Assembly (NCBI GenBank): GCA_009667805.1
Contig: CM019063.1
Span: 193,916,954-193,980,953, forward strand
Direction of reading: 5' to 3'
DNA length: 64,000 nt
DNA from: Leptobrachium leishanense
Taxonomy: Eukaryota > Chordata > Amphibia > Anura > Megophryidae
The notes under the pieces are model-generated. The model ran no database searches, was not told the origin of the DNA, and saw nothing but the letters and a program-made list of their open reading frames with translations. Positions 13,301 through 28,300 of the stretch are shown piece by piece (within the stretch, counting starts at the first letter, position 1; the number at the start of each line of letters is the position of its first letter). Made by a program: the position numbers and the translations under genes.

Positions 13301-16300
13301 CAGGTGAGATCTTGCATGGAGCCCCAGAGCAAGGGATATTGACTTATTTTGTTTTCCTTCCATTTGTGAATAATCGCACCAATTGTTGTCACCTTCTCAC
13401 CAAGCTGCTTGGTGATGGTCTTGTAGCCCATTCCAGCCTTGTGTAGGTCTACAATCTTATCTCTGACATCCTTGGACAGCTCTTTGGTCTTGGCCATGGA
13501 GGCGAGTTTGGAATATGATTGTTTCTGTGGACATGTGTCTTTTATACAGATAACAAGTTGAGATTAGGAGCACTCCCTTTAAGAGAGTTCTCCCAATCTC
13601 AGCTCGTTACCTGTATAAAAGACACCCGGGAGCCAGAAATCTTGCTGATAGGGGATCAAATACTTATTTCACTAATTTAAGGCTGTGGTCACACAAGTGC
13701 ACTGAGTGTGTCCATGTGACAGCACTTCCCTGCGTCTGTCGCAGCTTTGTGAAGGCTGGACAGAGAGGGCCACACGGGTAGTGTGAGCACAAATTGCACG
13801 CCCTACCACCGAACGTGATTTCAGCCCTGTCAAAAAGCTACGACGGGCGCAGACGGGGCTACAAAGAGCGATCCTCCATAGGAGGATAGAGCTTTGTAGC
13901 GCTGAGCACACTAGCCGTGCTCAGCGAGGTGGCCACACTGGTGTTGGAGTGGAAGGATCACGGATGTTCCTTCTGCTCTCAAAAACGCTCGTGTGACCGC
14001 AGTCTAACATGCAAATCAATTTATATTTTTTTGAAATGCGTTTTTCTGGATTATGTTTTGTTATTCTGTCTCTCACTGTTAGAATAAACCTACAATCAAT
14101 GGCGTGCACAGCCTAGTTCATTATGGTGTGCACCCATGGAACCTTTATTAATTACATATCGATGCTTGGACAATTTTGTACGGAACCGTTATTTTTAGTT
14201 GGGAATAACCAATGTTTATGAAGTGATACAGTCAATGTTCATGCTTTATATCATGGTCCCCATTAGGAACATCTAAAATATCAATGCAGGGTGAGCTCTT
14301 CACCCTACACTAGGGTGTGCCTGGGCACACCCTATGCGCACCATTAAAATTATAGACGGGAGGAGGCGTGGCCTGGCAGCTGATGGAGAAGGCTGTGTGA
14401 AGCACGAGCTCCTCCGCAGATTCCCTCACCAGAATGTTTTAGGCATCCAGCGGACCCCGAAATGGGCAAATTAAGTAAGGCAACAGGTGTCCAGAGGCAA
14501 GGGGAGAAAAATCGCGGCGCTCCAGCGACTCCCCTGCGGCAATTTTTCACCCCGCAATCAGACCGCGCCGATGGGCCGGAAGCACACGCTCGATTTGGGC
14601 AGCACGAATTACTGGAGGCCCCGGCTTCACCGCGGCCTAACCTGGCGCTCGAACCCACAACGTCCCCGGCTGCTATAGACCTCAATTCACAGGGGGACTG
14701 GATGAGCGCTACCCCAGACACAATGCAGGCCCAAATAGTTTCTCAAAATCCGCCTTCCCAGATAAGACCGGAGGCCTACCCCGCAGCGCCTGCACAAGCT
14801 GGGCAGAGCTCCCAACTCGAGCCCCCGGCTTCTCTGCGGCCTACCTCTTTTTTTGTCTGCCAGCACCCAGGGACCTGGGAATAACGGGCATCTTTCCACG
14901 ATTGACTGGCAATCCATCCTGAACAACCTCCCAACTAAATCTGACCTGCGAATTGCTAATGAAAATTTGAGCACCACCATTATGTCAGAACTGCACCATA
15001 TTCGCACAGAGATACACGGTTTGACTGCAAAGGTTACTCACTTGGAGGGGGAATGTGACACTCTCCGTTTGCAAGCTGGTTCTACTGCACGTGCTGTACA
15101 AGTTCACACTTCACAGATGCAAAGCATGGCTCTCCACCTCACTGATCTGGACAATAGGGGCAGACGCCAAAACCTCCGGCTCAGAGGTCTGCCAGAAACC
15201 GAGGACTCACCCTCTGCCCTGAAACAAGTGTTGCTGCATATCTTCAATGCCCTCCTTGATAGGCCGCCTCAATCTGAGATTGACTTTGTTCGGGCTCACA
15301 GGGCCTTACGACCAAAGGGACCCCCCGGCAGCCCCCCGCGGGACGTTATATGCTGCTTGTCTCGCTTTGACCTGAAGGAAGAAATTCTGCACCAGGCTAG
15401 AGTCACTACGGAATTCTCGTTTGAGGGTGTGAACCTGCAGCTATTCCCAGACCTTGCTCCGGCTACTCTGGCATACAGGCGGGCACTCAAGCCGCTAACT
15501 AGTGTCCTGCTCACGCAACAAATACGCTATCGATGGCAGATGCCGACGGGACTCTCAGTGACGACTCCTGCGGGTCAATTTTTGGTACAGGAGGCTGAAG
15601 ATCTTCCAGAACTGGCTCGTCTGCTACAACTTCCACTATTTCACTGACGTGGCCTGACCCTCTGGCACTGTATAATGGGGGTCTCGGAAGGCCGCGACCA
15701 CGGCCACCTTCTCAGCGTGCTCGCCTCGACCGCCAACAAACTGCCCGGGGACCGGGGCCACAGATGTGAGACTCCGTGCTCCAGCTGAAAGTCCACACAG
15801 GTTGACAGCAAACCATGACCTACATTCCCAACTCTGGACTTCCAATTCGCAAGGCTTTTTGTCTTCTTTTTATTTTTTTCTTTTATCGCGCCTTTCTATT
15901 ACACACTCTGGCTTACGCCCAGCATTTGGTCCGGAAAGCCACCTACCCCAAGGCCTGCGATCCCGGTCCTGCTGACCTTTTTCCTGATATAACTCCGCGA
16001 CACTTGTCGCCGGTACTCAATTGCGTAAAGGTTTGACTTTGTTATATTTAATATTATTTTTCTCTTTTCTTTTCTTTGCAGGGGGGGAGTGGAATCTGGA
16101 TTAGGACTTTATCCGAACTGTTTAGAACACAGACTTTTTCTCTCCCTCCCCCCCCGAAGATGGGGCTCAAGCTTGAGGATCGCTCGTTGCGCCTTCCCTT
16201 GGACTCTCGGACGAGATGGGTCCTGCTGGTTTGAAATATTCTTTTTCTTTTCTATTTTTCTCATACAACGTTCAATGTATTATTGTATTGATATCCAGTG

Positions 16301-19300
16301 TTATTTGGGGGGTCTGCGGAGGCCCCGATGCATAAATAGAGTTTAGTTCCCGCGAACGCTAGGTCACGTTCTCCCCACCGAGGTTGGTTGACACGTGAAG
16401 TGTGCAGGATACCCGGACCACTGGTTGGTCTGTTGGATTCTTCCTGCCCCCGTCAACCCCGCCTCTCCGAGTGTATATAGTTACCACTTACTACCCATTC
16501 CCTTAGATCCCCGGTTCTCTTCCTTACCCCTTCCTGTGGGAGTGGGGGTTGGCCTAGGGTGCTCCTTCACTATCCTTTAATAATGGCCGTGCGTCAGGAA
16601 CCTCTCATGTTAATGTCCATTAATGCCAGTGGCCTAAACATACCTGAGAAACGTTCGGGGGCTCTCCGTGATTTCCAGAAAGCACGTGCCTCAGTGGTGT
16701 TTATCCAAGAATCACACTTTAGAGAAGGGGCGGCCCCGAGACTCACAAACTCCTGGTTCCCAATAGGCTTTTTTAGTAACAATGCGGTGGCCAAATCTAA
16801 GGGAGTGGCGATTTTATTTCACAAATCTGTCCCCTTTGTCCAACAAGCAACTCTATCCGACAAAGATGGCCGTTATGTAATGGTAAAGGGAGAAATAGCG
16901 GGACGCAAGTATACTTTTGCAAACTTCTACGCACCGAACAAGGGACAACATAGATTCATGAACAAATTGCTTCCTCTCATCACTGAGTTCTCTGAGGGCT
17001 GTCTAGTTTTAGGGGGCGACTTGAATGTACCACTGGATCCCCGCCTTGACACGTCCTCGGGACGCTCAGCGGTCCCCCCACATGTCACTCGCTCTATCTC
17101 CAAGTTGTTGCACACATACAGATTAGTGGACTGTTGGAGGGCTATGCACACGGAGGACAAAGACTACACCTATTTTTCACACCCTGCGCAGATCTATTCT
17201 CGACTGGATTACTTCTTTATGCCGCACTATTATTTATCTGATTTACAATCGGTCCGGATTGGATCTTTGACATGGTCTGACCATGCCCCGGTCACAATGC
17301 ATCTTCTTTCCCCTCTGCATCGCCCTGCCGTCCCAGCCTGGCGACTTAATGAATTCCTCCTGACTGACCCCCCGACTTCAAACGACTGTGAGCAGACCCT
17401 AGCCCTATATTTTCAGGACAATGACACGCCAGATGTGTCTCCACTGTCCATCTGGGAAGCACATAAATGTGTCATACGTGGGTTTTATATTCGTAAGGCG
17501 TCAGAGCAAAAAAAACACAGGGAGGCAGCTACAATCGATCTCTTAGCTCGCATTCACAACCTGGAGACCTTACATAAGGAATCCCTTGACCCTGCCCAGT
17601 TAACCGACTTGACAACCCTACGCCGGGAACTGGCCACTCTTCTTAATTCCACGTATCACCGACACTGTTTACGTTCCAAGACATTCTTCTTTGCTCATGG
17701 AGACAAGAGTGGGAGACTGCTGGCTCGTATGCTACGTGCCCGCCATTCGACCACGTACATTGCCAAAATCAGGGACACACATGGCAAAACACAACATTTA
17801 CCACACCGCATTCTCCCTACGATTCGTTCCTACTTCGCGACTCTATATGACCTGCCCACTCCGGAGACGGACGCAGGACGCACACTTCATTCGCAAAAGA
17901 TTCATGCCTATCTCTCCCAACACGTCTCGCGACGCCTGACACCTGAAACTGCCCTACTGTTAGACGCACCCTTAACTATAGAAGAATTGAGTGATGCGGT
18001 AAAAGCTTCTAAAACGGGCAAGTGCCCAGGCCCAGATGGCCTTCCCCTGCAATATTATAAACAATTTGCGAAAATTCTCTACCCCAGATTCCTGGTGGCT
18101 TTTAATGCCATTCTGGAAGGCCACACCATTCCGTCCCAAACTCAGGCGGCCAACATATCTTTAATTCCTAAGGAAGGTAAAGATGCTGAGCGGTGCGACA
18201 GCTACCGCCCCATCTCCCTATTAAATTGCGATCTCAAACTGTATGCAAAGATCCTGGCCACACGACTTACACCTTATGTCCCGGGGTTGATACACCAAGA
18301 CCAGGTGGGATTTGTGGCAGGGCGGGAGGCGCGAGACAACACCATACGGGCACTGACGATCATGCATAGGGCAACGAGGCAACGAGAAGGCCTTCTCCTC
18401 CTCTCTACGGACGCGGAGAAGGCCTTTGACAGAGTAAACTGGGAATTCTTGTTTGCAACTCTTTCTCAGGTGGGACTAGGTCCTAATCTATGCACCTGGA
18501 TCCGGGCTCTATATTCGGATCCAACTGCACGGGTTTGCGTGAATGGGATCTATACAGAACCCTTTAAGATAAGGAACGGTACTAGGCAGGGATGCCCACT
18601 CTCCCCATTGTTGTTTGTATTGGCATTGGAGCCCTTCCTGTCCTCTGTAAGGGCTAGCCCGGACATCCGAGGGATCCGGACTGGCCGGACGGAGCACAGG
18701 GTAGCTGCTTTCGCGGATGATCTCCTTTTTTTCGTGACTTACCCAGAAACGACTTTGCCCAACTTACTGAAAGCTTTTGAAGTATACGGTAACCTCTCCA
18801 ACTTGAAAATTAATTTTGCCAAGTCCTTCCTGTTAAATGTGTCCATGCCGCGGTCGAAGGCTCAATCCATACGGCCAAACTTCTCGATCCAATGGGCCGA
18901 GGATAGAATTAAGTACCTGGGAATTTGGTTGACCTCTGACCATACTTTAATGTTCAGAGACAACTTTGCGCCCATGCTCGCGACTATCTCCACGGATCTG
19001 AAGGCCTGGAACTACCCGCACATTTCTTGGCTGGGTCGTGTCCAGGCAATCAAAATGAATGTACTCCCTCGTATTTTATATCTCTTTCAGACGATTCCCA
19101 TTGACCTCCCTCGAACCTTTTTTCGGGACCTGCAGACGCAGATCTCGAATTATGTGTGGAGGGGATCCCGACCAAGGCTAAAATTTTCCATCCTTACCCT
19201 ACCTAAAGCACGGGGGGGCTTGCCATGCCAGACTTCGCAACATACCATACAGCTTGCCACCTTCAGCGTATTCTGGAATGGGCAAAGCCCCGCAAACTTA

Positions 19301-22300
19301 AAGCGTGGGGGGTGGTTGAACAAGACGAAGCCGGGATTCCCCTCACTGTCCTCCCTTGGCTGCCTAAACTGCAAGGGCTACGCCGGGTACGTGATCTACA
19401 TTACACCTCCGCTACACTACGCATATGGCATCGAGTAATGCGAGTTTTGGACCTGTCCTCCGACCCGTCACCGCTTACGCCGTTGCTATGCCAAGCCTCC
19501 ACGCCCACTTCTTACACCCCGTCGATATTCACAGACCTGCTGCAAACACAAACACCGCGCATTCGTGACGTATTTCGAGACCAACAACTTGCTTCGCTTA
19601 CTGATATACTGGGCGATAGGGCAGTGACTTTCCTACGATACTTCCGATATCAACAGATTGCTAGCTTTATCAGATCTATACCCCAACGAACAAAACTGAC
19701 CCGCCCTCTAACAGAATTTGAAAAACAGTGCATGACAGCTGACCTACTGCCACATGGTGTGTCCTATTTATACGAACTCCTCCAACGCTCAAATAGAACC
19801 CCCTGCCGAGGTTTATGGGCAGTTGGGAAATGATGTTAGAAACTACTCTGTCCGACTCCCAGTGGGGGAAAATCTGCGACCTTACACACCACTGCTCGGT
19901 CTCATCGAAAACACAGGAGACGGCATATAAATTACTATCCCTGTGGTATAAGACCCCTGAACAGCTTAGCCACGGTTTTCCTGATATGTCGGATGAGTGC
20001 TGGCGTTGTGGTGAAAGCCCGGGATCGGCACTTCACATATGGTGGTCTTGTCCGGTGATTCGCCCATATGGGAAAAGATACATAAAATCACTCAACTGTT
20101 CATAGAACCTCCCCCGACTTCCGACCAGCCACCATGCTATTACATCATGTACACTACGCTACCTCAGGTTACAAAAAATCGGTGTGTATCCGCATTCTGA
20201 ATGTTGCCAAAAGTCTAATACCCCTATTTTGGAAGCAAAGGGTGAGCCCTCCCATGCATCTTTGGCTCTCTAAAATGGAAGAGCTCCATAGAGTCGAACA
20301 ACTGTACTACTCAATGAACGGTATGACGGCCCAATATACTCAGATTTGGAGTACTTGGATCCTCCAATCAGGGGGAGCAGAATTTCGTGCCTTGTTACTG
20401 TAATTGAGCCAATGTGACGTTGTATCTGACCACATTCCTTCTTAAGACGCTCTAGTCTCTACCCTTGACGTATAGTGAATGCACTGTTTTATGGTTCCTG
20501 TGCCCAGTAGGGATTTGCCCACATTCCCAGGCCATATCCCCCCTCCCCAATACCCCCCCTTTTTTTTTTTTTTTTATTATTTATTTTTATTTTTTTTTAT
20601 TTTTTTATTTTCTTCTTTTGGTCTTAGTCTAATTTACCCTTTCCACGTGATCCCAATAACGTTAATCTGACTTGATGCTGATACTTAGTCTTCTAAGTCT
20701 GATTCATAACTTGAATGTAAAAGATACATGTTTTATTATGATATCACCGCCCAGCCTGCGAGCTGATGACTTTGAGACATGTACAACTTTCGTATATCTT
20801 TGTTTGCTGTGAAAAATTTAAATAAAAACTTTTATTCACAAAAAAAAAAAAATTATAGACGGATTATTTCTTTGTCAGTGGGCAAACGTACAAAATCAGC
20901 AGTGGATCAAAAAAAAAGTTCCCTCCCTGCACCTGGGTATGAGCCCAATATGAAGTAAAATAGGCAGAGACACTGAAATAGAGTCCAAATGGGGTTTTAT
21001 TGGAGTGAACTAATATATCAGCAGAATGGCACAGAGGATACCAGGAAAGCATGAGGGCAGGCCTGGCTAGGGTAAAGTATGGAGGAGAGATAGAGGCAAG
21101 GGGGGTTGGAACCAGGACAGGGTAACAAGAGCGACACAGAGGGCAACACACTAGGGGCAGTATTCCAAAGTTGGTGCTAACTTAACCAGAGCTGTTGTAA
21201 AACTTACCAGAGCCATTATAGTCTATGGGTTTGTTAAGTTTACAACAACTCTAGTTAACTTGGCACAAACTATGGAATAGGGCCCTAGGAGACTTACAGG
21301 AGGCACGAGATGACAGGCAGGACAGAAAAAGGTTAGCGGCTTGGAGGGAACACAAATTGAGTCTGGAGAACCGGAGACTTGAAAGAGAGCAAGGCTGAAG
21401 TACTGAGGCCCAGGCATGGCTTCCTTTCCCTGCTCCCACTTAGGCTGGGGTTACACGAGTGTGGAGGGAGCGTCTGTGAGAACAGAAGTTCTTTCCGCTC
21501 GGACACCCGTGTGACCAGTTAAAAGTATGATGTGCCAACAAGTTCCGTAGTGCTGTACAATGGGTGAGACAGAATAACAAATATACATGAAAATTAAACA
21601 CACAGAACAGTAGGAGAGTGGACCCTACTCAAGAGCTTACAATCTAAGAGGAGAGGGATGACAAACTAGGTGAGCATGAATAGCAGAGTGTGACACAGTA
21701 CATGAACACCGCTATGTTAGCAGCAGTATGTACCCTGCATAGCCTGCAGCGCCGAAAGAGTTAAACCTAAGTATGCTAATTAGGGAACTACAAAATCCTT
21801 CTGATGAAGGTGATTTAAGGTCTCACCTGTGAGAGGTGTGCTGACACAGTCTGGAAGCCTGCCAGAGAGGCAGCAAGATCTTGACATGGAGTCTGTTAAA
21901 ACTACTGGTTCAGGGTAGCTGACCAGTGGGATAGGAAGGGACATTCCTGTAAGTTAGTCTCCTAAAAGGACTAGGAGTTTATTTGTTATCGCCTTACTTT
22001 GTAATGCCTGCTGTAAGGCCTATATGCTAATAAAGCATAATTTATTTTTGATATATTGTGTTGCCTGAAGAAAAACTTGGCCATTCTACCACAAGAGTAT
22101 GTGAGAGCGTGTGGGCTGAATGGAATGATGGTGCATGAAATGTGCAGTGGGAGTAAGCCGATAGGCTTCTCTAAAGTAATGTTTTCAGAGACTTCTTGAA
22201 GGACAGGAGAGTAGAGTCTAATGTTGCGGGGGAGGGAGTTCCATAGAAAGGGGGAAGCTCGAGAGATGTCCTGAAGATAAGAGTTGGGGGTGCAGGTACG

Positions 22301-25300
22301 AGGAACTGATAGCATCAGATCATTGGCATAGTGAAGTGGTCAGAGTGGGATATACCGGCTAATTATGGAGGAGATGTAGGCAGAGGTGTTATGGATAGCT
22401 TTGTAGGTGAGCACCAGTATTTTGAAATGGTCAGCAAACCTGGCTTTACATATGTTTTGGAACTATATTCCTATGAATCTCAGCCAACCTAATGCGTTCC
22501 TGAGCTCCTTGGGAAATGTAGTTCCAAAACCTCTGAAAGGCCAAGGTTGCTGAACACTGCTTTATGTTTCGCTATTACAGATGTGTGTGCCATTTCCTGT
22601 GACAATCTCATTTATTTTTATGAGCTTGTATCTAAGGTTGCCAGATGGGCCATGTTTTTCCTGGACGTATATCATTTATTCATGCTCATGGGCAGTGCAT
22701 GAAAAATGCCACCCTTTCATATGCTGTGGGTGAGGAATCCCAGGTAACCCTCCTTGATTTCCTTCCTGTGGCACATGAATTGTACATGTTGCAGTGCAGA
22801 ATTTTTCCCTGTTCTTCTCTTTGCATGAAATAGTAATATGTGTCCGGAAAACCATGGCCGATCAGGCAACCTTAATTGTATCCCTCTATTTTAACCTTCA
22901 TAGCTGTGTCCAATGATCTTTCATTCCAGGTGTTCCCAGCACTCCGAGAATGGTGTGAGGCCCGTAACCTGTGCCTGGTAGAGTGTGACTTGAGATGGGG
23001 AATTCCTCAGGACACCCCTTCAGGCAAGATACTGGCTACCTGCCTCGGCGAACTCGACCGATGCCACCAAGACACAATGGGGAAGCCATTCATGGTAATA
23101 CTGCTTGGACAACGGTAAGCTTATTTTTACTCCGCTTATGACTCAATTTATGACATGGTGAAGCTGACCAAACCTAGTGTTATATTTTTTTTTTAATAAG
23201 TCTTACTAGTGCCAGCACATTTTACACAATGATTAGTAGGGTAGTATCAGTCCTGGAATTTGTAGCTGATATACTAGCTATATATCTGGCTATTTACTGA
23301 ATTTGGAACTTGCACCTTTTTATTACTCTTGGTTTTTACATATATTTGTTCCGGTAATGGTTTTATTCTAAAGTGCTTACGATATATTTTTTTATTAGGA
23401 ACTGCAGTTGTGCTCACTAAGGCACAGCGAGCCTTCTTGAATTTTTCTTTCTTTAAATTATAATTTGGGTGGGAAATGATGTTGTTAATTTCTTTGTCAG
23501 GTGTCTAAACTGCTCTTAAATGGTGATTTTTTTTTTTTTTTGTTCTTTTCAGTTCAGGCAGTGCTTACCAACTCTTCCCTTCACAGGATCTGTCTTTTGT
23601 TTTTATCATTCATTCTTACAGCCTTATAATAATCCTTTTCTGGGTTGGGTAACCTGAAGTAAATTGCTAAATATTTGAATGAGAAATTAATGAGTAATGC
23701 TAAGGGGTTGGCTGGCCTATGAGGCAAGGTGGCATTTGCCTTCTGGACTTTTTTTTTCCGCCACAGAAGGCTGGCTGCTTTACTTGTGTGTGGGGGGGAG
23801 TTCCGCTAATATACCCCATTTTCGCAGTTGGCTGTGAACCTGCGAGTGGCCGTCTTTTATCTGTGCAGCAGTCCAGCTCTCTGGGGCTCTCAGCTGCACT
23901 CTGTTGGGATTTTACATGTATCCTTGTATGATCTCATGGGAGAGCAGCCATGAGTTCCAGAGGAGTGCTGACATATGGTTTCAGTTGGCTGCTCTCGGCC
24001 AGTCTGCAATAATGGGGTAGATTGGCTGAACATTTCACCCCCCCCCCCCCCCCCAAGTAGAGCAGCTGTCAGCAACAAGAGCCAGCCCCGGGGAGCAAAA
24101 ATTTACAGGTCAAAATAAAAAATGTTGGGCATGGCCAGCGGCGAGCTGGAGCGGACGTATCCTAGTGGAGCTCCACACGTCTTCACCGCTAAGGGACCCC
24201 CAGCTGACTCTTTCTGCATAATTCGGGTATTTCGGGGTACCGGTGCTGCTGGCCACTGCTGCTGAGCTGTCTGGAGTCTGTTTAGCTCCCCCTCCAGACC
24301 TGAGACTCCACTGGAGTTGTTACCTCATGTTGGAGAGAGACGCTGGTGGCCATCCTGCGGCTTGCTTTCCGGCTCCAGATGACTACCCCCGAGGTTAAAT
24401 GCGAACTCAGATGTTCGGCCCCTGGATGTGACGCTGCTGCCAGTTGACCCTGTTGGGTCGAGCCGGTCAGATGTTTGCAGCCTCCGCACCCGGCTGTGCC
24501 CGCAGAAGCTGAAGTACCCCTTGCTGCCGGGGACCGTGCCTGTGGCAACTCCTGTGATGGCTGTGAGACCAGAGCCTCTCGGACGCAGCTTGTGGACCGC
24601 TGGGAGATCCATGCGAGCTGTTTTTGCCGGAGCTGCCGTGGATGTTGTCTGTGGCGGGACTGCTGTAATTTTTGCGCCCTGTCTTATGTCTTTCCGCTGC
24701 GATTGGGCACCCCAGGAAGCCCGGCTGGGCTCGACTGGTGGTGGTCCCGTTCCCTTTATTGGACTCGGGCTGATCTTCTCCGTCTGCCACGCTGAGACCC
24801 CCATCCTCATTATTTGATGTACTCCCACTTTAAGTTTTCTTAGACTTTTTTTTAGAGTTTCTCTGATTCTGATGAAACACCCCCCCCCCCTGTTTGGGGC
24901 TGTTTTTATCCCCCTCAATTTTTCTTACGTTTGTCTTTTTCTCTTCCCCCCCCCCCCCTCCATCAAGCAGAGATTTATTTTTTGGGACCCTTTCACGCTG
25001 ATTTTTCATTACCTCCGTTTGGGGTTATTGCTACTTTCTCACTCCCTTTCTTTTTTTGTTTTTTTAATCCCCTTATGAGCCTATGTAATGACATGCCCAC
25101 TGCGGCCCTGTGTGACCATTTTCTTGCTTGTTGGATGTACTGCTGACATTGTTCCAAAAATAAAAAAAATTAAATACAAAAAAAAAAAATGTGAGATGTT
25201 CATAAAATTAAGTGTGCATGCACAGTAGGGGAAGAAATAATTAAATAATTAATAAAATGGTGGGAAGATATGTGGCAAGAATGAATAAAATAGGAAAAGA

Positions 25301-28300
25301 TATGTCTGGGGGGGAATTTTAATGAAATAGAAATGTAGCAAGAATTTATAAAACGGAAGAAATGTGGGCAGAATTAATAAAACTGGAAGAAATGTGCAAA
25401 AAACGAATAAAATGGGCGCACACTAGTGAAATCAAATGTGGGGAGAATAAAAGGGGGGCCAAATGAAATTTAGGGCATCATCAAGCCAATCTTATCTCTG
25501 CAACCGAAACATCTGGACTCCAATCACATCATGTACATCTATCACACGCAGTTACCACTCGCACAGGTCTCTATGCACACCATATACTACTGACCTTTTT
25601 ATTGCTGTGGAGATCTGTGATACACTGATACGCACAGCCAGTGCTTTTTTTTCTGGAAAAATAGGTGGGATTACTCTCACGGCCAGGGAAAAACGGTGAT
25701 TATTATGACTATTTTTCGTGTCTTAATAAAATACTCTTTTATTAACCCTTTAAGGACTGAGGCAATTTTACAAGTCATTCTTACTTTGTGCAGTGCAGGC
25801 AGCAGATAATGTGGTGATTCTAGGAGTAATACCAGCCTTTTGGGTGCAGGGCAAGGGGGCAACGCCGGACTGCGACAAGAACACAGATGCAAACTTTTAC
25901 ACACAGCAGCCTGTTTAAAGACAAATACATGCATTTACACACATAGCCATACATTCACGTACATAACCATATATACCCTACACCCCTGGGGTATGTAGCA
26001 CTAAAACTCACAATAATGTGCAGTGTGTGTGAGCATATCAGAATCCACAGCAATAAAACCCCCAGCACACCAATTTCATTAATCCCTCCCCCCCAGCTCA
26101 AATTCATTAATCCCCCCCAGCACAAATTCATTAATCCACACTCATCTCATTAACCCCCCACACACTCATCTCATTAAAGCCCCCCCACCCACGCTTCATT
26201 TCATTTACCTCCCCCCCGACCCACTCATCTCATTAAAGCCCCCCCCCCTCCACCAACTCTTCATTACCCCCCCCCCCCGCACCCCTCTTTTGGTAAATCT
26301 CCAAAGCAAAGGGACCAAAATACATACCTGATAGAAAATCTGATTATTGCCAGCTGAAATAGATTTCTGACCGACACCCAAAATCTTGTTATGCGGTAGT
26401 CTGGGATTTTTTTTTTTATCTGTAATTACATGACCACACAGGAATTCAATTGGTGCTTCCATTATATATGTAGCAGTGTAAAATTAGAATTGATGAAGAT
26501 GTAGAGAGAAGCACATATTATTATCGGCAAGGCTCTTTGAATAGGACAGGCAGGGGGACATTTTAAATCACTCCACAGGTCCTAATGTATTGAAAGCTTT
26601 CCAATTCTATTACACAGTACTGAAGTAACGTCTCCACGCTCGCCGACCAGTAATCTGAAACTTGCTGGAACAAGCTCTAGCTTTGTTAGTGACTTGGTTT
26701 GAAAGCGCACTCTGACCTCATTAATGTCTTTTGGTTTTCCTAATTCAATAATAACCTGCATCACATTCAGGTTACATCAATGGGCGTAGCGTTATTATAT
26801 TAGCAGTGTATCTGAGGTCAGTGGTAAAACCCTTTTCCATTCTACTGCCAATATTACAATTGACATACATTAAGAAATTAAAAAAAGAAACCTAGCAATT
26901 CCACAAAGTAAGCTGTGGATCTATAACTCTTTTGTATGAATTGAACCAAGATAAACAACCTCTAAAATATGTAATTTTTATCTTTCTTTATAATATAGGG
27001 AACAGTTTGACTGATGAGAATCTTTAGTTTGTATCAGACTAATGTAGAATTGTATATGTGGCAATGAGATGTGGCTGATCTAATTTAAAGGAAACTAATT
27101 GGGGTGTGAGTTTTAAAAAAGGGGTACAGTGGCAAATAATGCAAAGCAGCATTCACGCAATTGTGTGTGGTTTTTTTGTTTGTTTTTTTCTTCAACTAAA
27201 AGAATGGTGAGATCTCAAAGCATAGAGAAGGGATCTCAAACTTGCCCTCCCACAAATACAGATTACCCGCAATTCCCAGAATTCTTTGAATGCAAGAATT
27301 GGTCAGAGAATCATAGGAGTTGTAGTTCGGAAACATCTGGGGGGCCAGAGTTTGAGATCCTTGACATAGTGTCTTTAGCTCTTTACTATATGTTTTACTA
27401 TCTTCTTCTAGTGCTGGTTGGATTCCTGGGATCGATGAGGTCCCTCAAGGCATTGTGGAACAGTACTCCTGGGTCAACGGCATGTCTGTGACCGGAACCG
27501 AGATATTGCACGGTGCTTACAGGAGCTGCAATGCTAATGCTGCATTCTGCCTCAGAGAGCCTTCCTTTTTAGAAAAACTCTGCCCTCAAGATCTTCCTCG
27601 ATATGAAGACAAAGGCTGGAGTGCTTTGATGCTGCAGTCTTTGAAAGACCAAGTGTGCAAACGTTTCCCAGAAGAACAGATTTTGAAATATGAGTGCCAA
27701 GTACTGGGCACAGATGCCTCCACTGGAGTAGATAAGGTAACAGCGAATAGATATTTTTGTTGGTATGCAGATCTGGGCTTTAAAAAAATATGAGATCTAA
27801 ATCGTATATCTCAGAATATGTATTCTAAGGTTATGTGTACTTTTATTTGCATGCCTGTCTTTATGACCTTACATTTTTCTTTATCTGAGAGGCTGTATCG
27901 AGTGTGTAGCTATATGCTTACTCTTTCTATTGCACATCACCGTATGGTTTGGACTGGCTTCTATATCAGATCAGTTGCCGTTTTGCTGACTTGCAGGAGT
28001 GAATCCTGTTCAAAGAAGCACTGCCTGTGCAAGTCCATGTAATCACTTTAATATTTATCGAATACAAACAATCTTGGTAAGCGCTATAGGAAAACTCCAT
28101 TTTATAGTGTGGGTTCGCCCAGCACCAAAGTGTGTCCTATCCTTCCACACCAAAATTCAATAGAGGAGCAAAGAATCTAGAAAAAAACAACATCTTCGTT
28201 CGGAGTCATAAACAGATTAAACAGGAAGAGAACATGTTTCGGTTGTGCAAGGGATTCTACAGATGTGGGTAGTGCACGCCGGGCAGTACCCACAACTTGA

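Larger units (their letters stand above)
14360..20848 (+). mobile_element. L1-clade LINE, nearly full length (copy 2)
   Basis: Flanked by the perfect 14-bp duplication aaaattatagacgg (14346-14359 and 20849-20862), which lies in the Tc1 inverted repeat. It has a 5' UTR, ORF1, a roughly 900-base spacer, ORF2 and an A-rich tail. It differs from copy 1 in the UTRs and ORF1, so it is a separate subfamily. It is less decayed than copy 1: ORF2 reads 959 codons without a stop. Confidence 0.95.
4412..20929 (-). mobile_element. Tc1/mariner element broken by nested insertions
   Basis: The left end cagtgggggtaaaaatcatt follows a TA. The right end ggatcaaaaaaaaagttccc ends at 20929, followed by ca, a decayed TA. 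Removing the insertions at 5265-13112, 13681-14004, about 14096-14341 and 14360-20848 leaves about 1.6 kb, the normal length of a vertebrate Tc1. Inverted repeats about 200 bp long (with gaaatgatcagtctataatt and its complement) support one original element. The transposase is on the minus strand and is dead. Confidence 0.85.

Noticed and set aside
24325..24918. Long frames on both strands near 24.3-24.9 kb
   Set aside because: GC-rich L1-type leader sequence; frames overlap on both strands and show no domain.
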